Shown piece after piece: positions 24,763 through 33,884 of a DNA stretch of 64,000 bases. A program made the position numbers and the translations under genes. The DNA is from Lepidonotus clava. Its lineage: Eukaryota > Annelida > Polychaeta > Phyllodocida > Polynoidae. The notes under the pieces are model-generated. The model saw nothing but the letters and a program-made list of their open reading frames with translations. It was not told the DNA's origin and searched no databases. Position 1 is the stretch's first letter; each line of letters begins with the position of its first letter. The stretch spans positions 46,633,307-46,697,306 of the forward strand of contig OW387141.1 of NCBI GenBank assembly GCA_936440205.1. Direction: 5' to 3'.

Positions 24763-24840
24763 TCAGGGGTGGGTCCAGGAATTTCAAAAGAGTTGCCCCA
24801 CTTCTGAAATTCCAGCTCATAATCATGTAGTGTAATAGGG
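24763..24840 (+). repeat. Truncated CAGGGG-type TIR end plus dispersed end motif
   Basis: CAGGGGTGGGTCCAGGAATTT resembles the TIR of the 33885-42128 element. It runs into ATCATGTAGTGTAATAGGG, a short word also seen near 24270-24296, 60879-60906 and 61812-61860. The partner end is not found; the minisatellite begins shortly after. Confidence 0.4.
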
Positions 24841-24887
24841 TATCTGCCCTTCACCCCTTTCTGGTACAGGGAGTTTGTCCCATATCC

Positions 24888-25858
24888 TCCTGGAACAGGT
24901 AGTTACCACCTGCCTGGTACAGGTAGTTGCCCCTGCCCCTGCCTGGTACAGGTAGTTATCCCCTGCCTGGTACAGGTAGTTGCCCCTGCCCCTGCCTGGT
25001 ACAGGTAGTTATCCCCTGCCTGGTACAGGTAGTTACCCCTACCCCTGTCTGGTACAGGTAGTTACCCCTACCCCTGCCTGGTACACGTAGTTACCCCCTA
25101 CCCCTGCCTGGTACACGTAGTTACCCCTGCCTGGTACAGGTAGTTACCCCTAACCCTCCCTGGTACAGGTAGTTACCTCCTACCCCTGCCTGGTACACCT
25201 AGTTACCCCCTACCCCTGCCTGGTACACGTAGTTACCCCCTACCCCTGCCTGGTACACGTAGTTACCCTTACCCCTGCCTGGTACAGCTAGTTACCCCTT
25301 ACCCCTGCCTGGTACAGGTAGTTACCCCCTACCCCTGCCTGGTACAGGTAGTTATCCCCTGCCTGGTACAGGTAGTTACCCCGGCCCCTGCCTGGTACGG
25401 GTAGTTACCTCTGCCCCTGCCTGGTACGGGTAGTTACCCCCTACTCCTGCCTGGTACAGGTAGTTACCCCTGCCCCTGCCTGCCCCTGCCTGGTACTGGT
25501 AGTTACCCCTGCCCCTGCCTGGTACTGGTAGTTATCCCCTGCCTGGTACGGACAGTTACCCCTGCCCCTGCCTGGTGCAGGTAGTTACCCCCTACTCCTG
25601 CCTGGTACAGGTAGTTACCCCTGCCTGGTACAGGTAGTTACCCCTGCCCCTGCCTGGTACACGTAGTTACCCCCTACCCCTGCCTGGTACAGGTAGTTAC
25701 CCCCTACCCCTGCCTGGTACAGGTAGTTACCCCTGCCCCTGCCTGGTACAGGTAGTTACCCCCTACTCCTGCCTGGTACAGGTAGTTACCCCTGCTCTGC
25801 CTTGTACAGGTAGTTACCCCTACCTGGTACAAGTAGTTACCCCCTGCCTGGTAAGGGT
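24888..25858 (+). repeat. Minisatellite, unit CCTGGTACAGGTAGTTACCC with CTGCC variants
   Basis: About 970 bp of tandem units, 22-30 bp long depending on optional CCTGCC/CCTACC spacers, some 35-40 copies. Variants include ACACGTAG and ACTGGTAG. An isolated echo, GAGGTAGTTACCCCC, lies at about 26132-26150. No coding frame spans it. Confidence 0.95.
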
Positions 25859-27095
25859 ATAGGTCAGCTTGTTAAGAAAGGGTCGATTTTGTTCATGTGA
25901 ATATTTCTTATTAATAATCACTGGGATCTGATTTTAAAATTATGAGTGATTAGATATACCACTGGACAAAATGTCACAAGGAAAATATGTTTGAAAATTC
26001 TCAGATATAGATTAGATGTTCACAGAAACATATTAGGACATTGCAACCAGCTTTTATTATTCACTTTTTAAGTTTAAAGTTTTTCAGTCCTTTCGTGGTC
26101 AGCATACCTATAGTTACCCACTACCCCCTAGTAGAGGTAGTTACCCCCCCCCCCCCCCTCAGGTGTGCCAGTCAGGTGACGGGGGCGTCGGGAGGCAGCT
26201 GTCAGAGGTGTCAAGGCTCAGGTTTACCTGAAATAAGAGGAGATGATCAAGACCTGAAGGTTCAAAGGTCATAGATCCAACATTTTGGAAACTTTATTTC
26301 TGATCTTCACCTAGCGTCAGTCTGCTAGGTTTATAGTTAGTATTCACTGAATAAGGAAGAAATTACTTTGGAAAAGTGGGAAACGGACGAAACGCTATAT
26401 GAAATTTGAAAACATTAAGAAAATTGACATTTCTTATTTTTCCCTCCCATGATCTCATATTACAAACACATATATATATTTGCTTCATTGAACTAGATTG
26501 AGACATAAGCGCCACAGTTTAAAGATATCTAATCATAACCCTCTCATGACTGAATGCTAGAATTCTGCAATGTTGTATTGCCATTGGATTGATTCACCAC
26601 CAATCAACGATCTGTTAAATGATCTCTTTAAATGATGATACAATTGTTAAATAATTATAATATTGATTAAATTAAAAGAACGAGCTCCTGGATCATGTGG
26701 TTGATACCTAACAAATTCAATCCATAACAACAAATATCCTATTCTTTTGCAGGTTGAAGTAGTATAACGTTGCAAACTAAAGCTGAAAATCATATCCCTC
26801 AACCTTGTGAATATGCATTAGGAAACTGACACGCTGCAGCAATATGCGAAACATTATGGAGTAGGCCTACTTTAAACCAGCGAACACACTTTATAAACAC
26901 TTTTACATCTCCGTTAACGTTATATAGTCGGGGTCTTTTACCAAGACCATGTTCCCTCTTTCTCCCCCCCCCCCCTCATCCCCCCTCCCCACCTCCCCCA
27001 GTTACCACCTCGCCCACACTCTCCCAGCCGAGACAAAACATCGATATCAGCTGTAATGGCATCAGGCGAATTCCGACTCGGCAGGCTCGATACTA
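25859..27095. other. Non-coding stretch, no gene seen
   Basis: AT-rich DNA with C tracts at 26147-26159 and 26966-26976. Nothing protein-like. Confidence 0.4.
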
Positions 27096-27129
27096 ACGAA
27101 GTTCCCGTCAAAATCCAGTCGATAGTCAT
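26995..27129 (-). CDS. Candidate first coding exon, leftward gene (hypothetical)
   Basis: From an ATG at 27129 on the minus strand the frame reads MTIDWILTGTSLVSSLPSRN and continues for about 24 more residues (…ADIDVLSRLGECGRG…) before running into a G-rich low-complexity stretch; an exon end at a GAG|GTGGTA-type donor near 27007 is possible. The composition looks more protein-like than typical spurious frames here, and it begins just downstream of the ETS/NRF-1 cluster. I do not recognise the protein. The left boundary is approximate and the call rests on promoter context. Confidence 0.25.
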
Positions 27130-27223
27130 CTCATAACTTCCGGCGCGCTTGCGCAGTAGCACTTCCGCCGGGCCGACGGCGGCATTTTGGCCGAGTCATA
27201 TTTCACCCATCGGGTGGGACCTA
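27096..27223. promoter_or_regulatory. Candidate bidirectional promoter (ETS, NRF-1)
   Basis: ACTTCCGG (27136-27143), GCGCGCTTGCGCAG (27143-27156, NRF-1-like), ACTTCCGCC (27161-27169) and GGCGGCATTTTGGCC (27178-27192, loosely YY1-like) lie in about 60 bp. ETS plus NRF-1 plus YY1 is the classic makeup of TATA-less, often bidirectional, housekeeping promoters in animals. Plausible short open frames lead away on both sides (separate entries). Confidence 0.5.
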
Positions 27224-27364
27224 ATGGATTTTTTCCGTCTTGAAGAGGAACATGTGATTGAAAATCATAAAAGCACAGCTCCATTTATCATAACACTGTT
27301 TCCATGCGAACTGGCGATTCATAAAACTGTACACCGCCTCTACAGTTATTTCCCCGCCCCTAAG
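27224..27364 (+). CDS. Candidate first coding exon, rightward gene (hypothetical)
   Basis: An ATG at 27224 (context CTAATGG) opens a 47-residue frame beginning MDFFRLEEEHVIENHKSTAP and ending at a possible donor AAG|GTATCC (27365), phase 0. It lies directly downstream of the ETS/NRF-1 cluster. No domain or signal peptide is recognised. If real it is the 5' end of a gene whose later exons I could not identify; if not, it is a chance frame in a promoter-proximal GC-rich region. Confidence 0.25.
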
Positions 27365-27373
27365 GTATCCTAA

Positions 27374-29399
27374 GGTCCCACAATACTAGTTTTTTTCTTT
27401 ATTGTGAGTGTAAATACTCTATGTAGGTGATATTGTTATATACCCAACAGGAACGAGCTGATAAAAATCCCGGCGAGGAATCTAACCTCTTTTTCCTTTG
27501 CCTATTGGCCGTTTGCTTATTTTATCGGGGCTTTCATCTCAGAGGGTAGGCCTGTCGTCCACGTGATGTTGTGGTTGTAGGGTCTGTGCTCACAGGGAGG
27601 GTCTACGGGGGGAGTAGGGCACTTATTCTGCGAAATTGGGTGTTACTCTTGCAGATATTGGGGTTGGGGTGGGGTCTTTATGTGTGTCAAACCTTATTAT
27701 TGCTTTGCATAAAGTGCACACTTTTCATCCCCTAGCTAGATTTAGTCTGCACCCTTTTACCATGAACCCATTCACTTGTGGACAGCTAAGGAAACTTCCA
27801 ATGAAGGTATAATGATTCCTTGTTTTCTTGATAGTTGATTATTGATTTGTTGGCTTGTTATTGCCACATACTTGTTAGGCAAATTATTATGCATTATTGG
27901 GGGAAAATGTCATCTTTTCAAACGTATGTGTGTCTGAAAGCATTCAATTCAAAATGATTTTCAAGCAGTTGGCTTCCCCTCTGATTTCACGAGTAACATA
28001 ATTGCATGTTTACAACGTACAGGCTTGTGGTGGTGTTACACATAGATCTATAGGTGCAATATATACTAGCCGTTCTGTAAGCTACTGGGCATAATAATTT
28101 ACCTCTTTGAGTTGCAAGTTATGTAGAGGTTCCCCCCTAATTGTTGAAGAGGGAACTCGTTAGGAATGCGACAATTCTGGTTGCATAAGGGGTTGCTTTT
28201 GTCCAATATCAAACATCAATACTCAATGTATTTTGTTTATATTCCCATTACATCCCTAAATGGTTACACTTTATTTTGCCTATTTCTGATTGTTTTTGAC
28301 GATTTCCGATCGTTTTCTCAACGATTCCTGATTCCCTTAATAATGAAATTCAACCAGAATTTCAGTCGCATCACTCAATAGGTTCCCCCTGTAGTCCAAG
28401 TGCCCTTTCTACCCCTCTCCAAGGGTTCTAAGTACTCACCAGGCAGGGACTACATACATCATCTACGCTCTTTACATTTCTTACCCATCTCAACTGCGTC
28501 TACTGTAGTTTCCGACTTGTTTTGTCTAGAAATAATCTCCTGGAATGTATGTTGGCTCCTCTTGCATTAATTTTTCTCAGCTGTGATTTAGTGTTTGATT
28601 TATTTACCTCATATCCCGCTAGGCTGCAACTTATTTCATGATGGCACGTTTCTGGAAGAAATGCAAGGTTTTTCAAGGTCAGTTTAACTGTAACAATTAT
28701 TAAAAACAGCTTAACCGGTAGGACCAAATCAGACTACATTTTGCGAATGGACAAGATCATGTTTGTCATTCTTTATTCCTCTCTAAGCCAAAGTGACCTA
28801 GTACAGTATATCTACCACGTTTATCCTACTTATTTCAAGATCCCCCATAGTATTGTACTGGTATAACCATTCACTTGTATTGAGGTCTGTTCCACTGATT
28901 CGATTTAATTGAGTTGCAATAGAAACCGGCCGTCATTCACATACACACCACTCTCTCTGTATTGCAGCATATTGCAGCACTTTAAGGACTCCTCCAAACC
29001 CAATATACCCCAACCGAATCAGCGGGTCGATGTAAATGGGATATCTGTGGGGCTGGGTGTCCACAAGATTGACAAACCCAATCGTGTTCTCATATAACCA
29101 CCGCCTTATATCGGTACTCAGTCAGAGGGGTGTAAGAAACCAGAGCCTCCTTCTGGATACTGATATGGGGTATAGCCCATCTGCCATTACACGCCGCCTG
29201 GTGTAGCTATTGAGAATTACCAGAGCGTTACCAAGTTCAATGTATGGAAATTAGATACTTTTAATTGACTTCTCATTGTGTAACACTTCTAGACTAGGGG
29301 TGTTACTATACTAGGAGGTCTGTGGAATCTGGGAATGTCTTGGGTACCCATGGGAGGTCCTGAGACAAATTCAAACATTATCAAAAAGGAAAAAGTTGT
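27374..29399. other. Non-coding stretch, no gene seen
   Basis: AT-rich DNA with small frames (for example 28166-28381, 28500-28727) that lack family resemblance and splice support. Confidence 0.4.
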
Positions 29400-30800
29400 T
29401 TTGTGGGGAGATCAGGGTATTATGTAGATGTGGGGGCTAACTGGGCTGGTGGGAAAACTGGAGATGTCAATGAAGGTCTAAAAGTGGCTGGGAGTGTGAG
29501 GAGATCTAAGGATGTCTTCTGAATACCATGAGGTCTTTGACAAGAGGTCAGCAGAATCTCTATGGGGGTCTGGGGTATCGATGAGGTCCTAGGAGGTTGG
29601 GAGTTTAGGAGGTGTCGGAGAGGTTCAGGGAGGGCGGGGGTACCCCAGTAGAGGCTTGCACGTGTCAGGGGAGGTTTTGGGAGGTATTGAAGTCTCTCCC
29701 TAGACCTTGCTAGATTACCCTCAGTCGCGGATTTAGGGGGGTCTGTGGGGGGCGCACGCCCCCCCCCCCCCCCCTTTTTTGGCCAAAATTTAGATTTTTT
29801 TAATATAAAATTATTCTGCCCGGAGGGCAGGGGGAAATTTTCCGAATTGCACGCCCCCCCCCTTTTGAAAATTCCTGGATCCGCCCCTGACCCTAGTGTA
29901 GTTGTGGAACGTTGTGGGAGCCTGTGGGAGGCCACGATGTGTCGGGGGAGGTCTAATGAGGTCTGAAGGCGAAGGGGAAGTGGACATGTCTTGAAAGTTT
30001 ACAGAGGTCTGGGGAGATGTGTCTGAGGGGGCCTGGGGTAGCCTAGTGAGGTCAGGGAGGAAATCATTAATGTTTTGGGGTAGAACCATACGTCGGACCA
30101 TGACACCGTGGATTCGGGGAGTTCTGGGGTGGATGTGGGATGCTGTGGAGACATTGAGACATTGAGAGGTCTGGTGAGAACTGGATGTTTCTATGGAGGA
30201 TGTTTCTATGAAGGTCTGTAGCAGTCTATAGGGAGGGCTTGGGTGGTCCAAGAAAATCTTTAATGTTCCAGTGTAGAACTATAGGATCCCAGGAGTTCTA
30301 GAGTGGTCTCAGGAGGCCATGGGGGATCTGTGGTAATTTATAGACGTCTGTGGTAGTCTGTAGAGGTCTTGGGTAGTCTATAGGTCTGAAGGGTAAAGGG
30401 AGGTCTTAGATGGTCTGGGGAGATCTGCGATGGTCTGGGGAGATCTGAGACTGTTTGGGGAGATCTGAGATGGTCTGGGGAGATCTGAGACGGTCTGGGG
30501 AGATCTGAGACTGTTTGGGGAGATCTGAGATGGTCTGGAAAGGTCTGAAATAGACTGGGGAGATCTGAGATGGTCTGGGGAGGTCGGGGGTGGTTCGATG
30601 AAATGTTCAATGTTCCAGGTTAGAACTATGGGACTCATGATCCAGTTATGTCTTGAGTGGTATTTGGAGGCCATGGGAGGTCTGAGGAGAACTAGATCTT
30701 CCTGTTTAGGTCGGAAGCAGTCTAGGGAGGTCTGGGGTGGTCTATGGAAATCCTTGATGTGCTAGGCTAGAACTCCCTGATCTGCTGAGATCTGGAGTGG
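29400..30800. repeat. Degenerate GGTCT-rich repeat field
   Basis: Built of GGTCTGGGGAGATCTGAGA-like 20-bp units. They are sharpest at 30400-30590 (about nine units) and increasingly diverged on either side, where GAGGTCTGGG-type words persist for about 1.4 kb. Minus-strand frames read SDLPRPSQISPDHLR-type repeats and are by-products. A CAGTCGCGG-type element is inserted at 29722-29889. Confidence 0.8.
29722..29889 (+). mobile_element. Small CGGATCC-type TIR element with 5-bp duplication
   Basis: 168 bp with ends CAGTCGCGGATTTAGG and CCTGGATCCGCCCCTG. ACCCT flanks both sides (29717-29721 and 29890-29894). The right end is nearly identical to that of the large foldback element at 33885-42128, so both likely used related transposase. 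A C tract and a TTTTGGCCAAAATTTAG block lie inside; non-coding. Confidence 0.8.
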
Positions 30801-31040
30801 CCTTGTGAGGAAGCTACCAAAGATAAGTTCGTCTATATACATACAAGTCATTGTTTAGTTCGTCAAATTCTGATTAACTCAACATCACGTGCAGCTCCTC
30901 AAACCAATCGGAAATGTTCCTGCACCTCATCCTAATGTATATTGGAATGTAGCATAATACCAGTGGGACCAACGTTGGATCTGGAGAGGTCTGGCGTGGT
31001 CTTGGGCTGCCATGGAAAGCCATTGGAGGCCGTGGGAGGT

Positions 31041-31762
31041 CCGGCCCGCTCTCCCCGTGTTGTGACTGGGGAGATTTACCGTCCGTGGCAGTTGGTCCGT
31101 CGGCCAGGGCTCTTGTCTGTGCTGCTCGTTTGTTTCAGACACTTCTGACAAACACTGGACCCTCCTCAGCCCCCTCAGCCCCTCTTCACATTCCAGGCCC
31201 TTTTGGTTGCCGCCTAGGGGGGGGGCAATGTATACAAAGATCACTTCCACACCTGGTGGGGAGGTGGGCAGTGATCCCGGCAGTGATTGGTCGGAAACAG
31301 GGAACTATTGGTACCTACCGCAATCCCTGTGCGCCTTTTTCCGGTGTACAATTAGTACCAGAGTTACCCTTCATGTTACTGAAAGAATGAAACGCTCACT
31401 CCCCTTTGACTCAGTAAACTCTAAACAAAATAGTATTTGGCCAAAAATAGCCCCCCCCCCCGACAAAAAATTAAAATAAATAAATAAATAAATAGATAAA
31501 TAAAAATATATAAAAACCCGCCATTGGTAGCTATAAACCACCCATATCGGTTAAATACATGACTCCTTTACCTCCAGTCCCTTAGTTTATAAGGCTCTAC
31601 GAGGTAAGTAATCCCCCCACCCTCACCCCCTTTACACTGGTGTCAGCGGTGGGATCCTTTGGTTGGTGTGTCCCCAACAGGTGTGGGGGGAAAGGGGGGG
31701 CCTGTTAAGAGGAGAGCCTGAGATGTACTGTGTTTGGCGGTCACATGGATGGGACTGGAAAC
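31041..31762. other. Non-coding stretch, no gene seen
   Basis: GC-mixed unique sequence with a C tract at 31451-31460 and an (AAAT)n run at 31474-31506. Frames of about 100 codons at 30927-31390 overlap on both strands and carry no recognisable domain. Confidence 0.4.
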
Positions 31763-31765
31763 TAA

Positions 31766-31953
31766 AGCCCCATACCCACTAAGCGATTTGGGCCTCGTCG
31801 CCCGTCAGTATGGTGTATTGAAATATTCATGTTTGATAAAATCGCTGGCTAAATGGCCCGGCGATTCTCCCGGCGATTCAGATCAAACATGTATATTTCA
31901 ATACACCATACTGACGGGCGACGAGGCCCAAATCGCCTAGTGGGTATGGGGCT
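31766..31953. mobile_element. Family B element, copy 1 (near-perfect palindrome)
   Basis: 188 bp: arms of about 72 bp (31766-31837 and 31882-31953) are inverted copies with only a few mismatches, around a ~44-bp centre. Ends AGCCCCATACCCACTA and TAGTGGGTATGGGGCT. TAA lies on both sides (31763-31765 and 31954-31956), a 3-bp duplication like PIF/Harbinger. Confidence 0.85.
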
Positions 31954-31956
31954 TAA

Positions 31957-32249
31957 AGCCCCATACCCACTAGGTGATTTACCGTCGGCCGACGCCGACG
32001 GCCGTCGGCGTCGGCGTCGGCCGTCGGCGTCGGCGTAAAATTATCAAACATGGTTAATATGGGTCGGCGTACTCGTCGGCATAGTCGTCGGCGTACCCGT
32101 CGGCGGTCGGCGCCGACGGGAGCACCGATTGTGTGTGGGTACGCCTTGTTTTCCAGAGTTGGCCGACGGGAGAGCCGCCGACGTCGGCGCCGACAGGAGC
32201 GCCGACGTCGGCGCCGATTGCTCTCAAATCGCCTAGTGGTTATGGCCCT
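31957..32249 (+). mobile_element. Family B element, copy 2, with CGGCGTCGG repeats
   Basis: Begins AGCCCCATACCCACTAGGTG and ends CGCCTAGTGGTTATGGCCCT, sharing the central TAA with copy 1, so the two lie back to back. The interior (31983-32215) is packed with GTCGGC/GCCGAC words in both orientations, extremely CpG-rich. It keeps the ATCAAACATG..TTAATATGG block known from other B copies. Confidence 0.85.
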
Positions 32250-32252
32250 TTA

Positions 32253-33174
32253 CAGGCCTCCAAGTTACAGGTGTTATATTTTGTGAAACTGGGGTCCTTT
32301 TCTTCCCTTTTCTTTTTATAAATTATAGTGATTTTCAACCAATAATTATCTCCTTTTAGAACTGATAACTTCTGCCATTATGTAATTGGTATTTCTAATG
32401 CAATTCAAGCAAGTACTGGGTTAGCCAGATGGTATGGCATATAGTATGGAAGGCAATTGCGGATGGCGGCGTCCAACTCTTAGCTAGGGAACTTGAAGCT
32501 TTGCCTGAACCACACATGTGAGGAGGCAGTTTAGATCTTCAGGGATTATCCTTAGAAAGATCCTCAACTACATTGTCAAGCAATCTGCTGTGTGAAAATT
32601 TGTGAACTAACCGAAACTCTTGAGAGATCAGACACCATATAGGCAGTTGTTTGTCAGTGCATACATCTGGACGTACAGCGGGACGTACAGGGAGTGAGTA
32701 TGTCCCGGGGGGATACAGGAATGTATAAGGGGGGTTAATACTGGGGGGTTAATACTAGGGGTATGTGGGTTTGTATAGAAACCCACGGGGGACGTGTATA
32801 CATGACAAGTCCGTCGGGGGTAGAGCACTAGTACACAGAAATCCCACCAGGGGATGACAAGGACGGCAGAGGGCGTTATTTATGGGGGGGGCTCCCAGTG
32901 TCCGTCCCCTAAGCCCTCGGCCCACCGCTGGGCCTACGTCTATAAGTCTCCATACCAGGCTTCTCCCTATAGGTTTGTTAGTTACCTATACCCCCAAAAG
33001 GTCCCAGTGTTTCTGGTATTGTGACGAGTGCCCCGTCCCCAATGACCCACTCCTTACCGCCTTCACGACCCGCTGACTGACGCCCCTGGGGGTATGGGGG
33101 ATCTGTGATTGAAGGGATGGGGCCATTTTTACTCTGACAACAGGGCTGAGGGAGGAGGGCATGAGACCCTTTAA
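32253..33174. other. Non-coding stretch, no gene seen
   Basis: Unique DNA. A CTCF-like GGCAGAGGGCG lies near 32865-32875. GGGG-rich words recur at 32700-32800. Frames here overlap on both strands and are not supported. Confidence 0.4.
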
Positions 33175-33390
33175 AGCCTGTATTCCACATACCGAGTTTG
33201 ATTCTGGGGATTTTGTATTTGTTTGATTTCCCCCGAGTATATGATATGGAATCACATATATATCCTATGTTCCATTTGAAGGAGAATTGTAAAACCTTAC
33301 TAGAGATGTATAACATTAATGTATATAACCTTAATTGTTACTACCAAATTCTAACATCAGCAGCCAATTCGGTATGTAGAGTATAGACCT
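33175..33390 (+). mobile_element. Family D TIR element, copy 2
   Basis: 216 bp starting AGCCTGTATTCCACATACCG and ending GTAGAGTATAGACCT; the interior shares GATTTTGTATTTGTTTGATTT and GGAGAATTGTAAAACCTT with copy 1. Confidence 0.75.
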
Positions 33391-33879
33391 AATCTATAAA
33401 GTTACTGTTAAACGTTGAGTTGGGGGAGGGGCAGTAGAAGGGCCTTTAATTGTTGAATACTTAGGCTGAGGGCCTTTTAACTGTTTAAGACCCAGCTGGG
33501 TGAAGGGAGTGGTAGTGAGGTCAGGTATGACCGAGAACATCCATCTACCAGGGAGGTCTTGATGACAGCTAACTCAGCAGGCTTCTTCACTTCCCAGCCC
33601 TTCCATGGAATACCCTCTGTATACTGCAATACAGTAATTATGTCCGTATGTGAATGCTTGTTCCTAGAGCTGCCATCCGTACATGTGCTGTTGGTGATCG
33701 AATGGGTAATTAATGTCAGTTAGTGTCATTGTATACCCCATGGCCTTATAAAGTATTGCCCTCTTTGTAGTTGATGCTCACTTCTGTGGTTTCTGTGTTG
33801 ATGGGTGTATGATCCATCCACACCTGACCTAGTGATGGTACGAGGTACCTGTCGTACAGGACTCAGGTGGTGAGACATT
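33391..33879. other. Non-coding stretch, no gene seen
   Basis: Unique sequence leading up to the foldback element; I see nothing in it. Confidence 0.4.
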
Positions 33880-33884
33880 ATGTT

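Noticed and set aside
24888-25858. CRISPR-like array
   Set aside because: Units are contiguous variants of one short sequence with no unique spacers, and the sequence is animal nuclear DNA.
29420-30251. Long proline-rich minus-strand frames of 146-171 residues
   Set aside because: They run through the GGTCT repeat field and an inserted TIR element with a C tract, so they are by-products.
30338-30674. Proline/serine repeat protein (SDLPRPSQISPDHLR)
   Set aside because: It is the minus-strand reading of a degenerate 20-bp DNA repeat, and similar frames exist in other phases.
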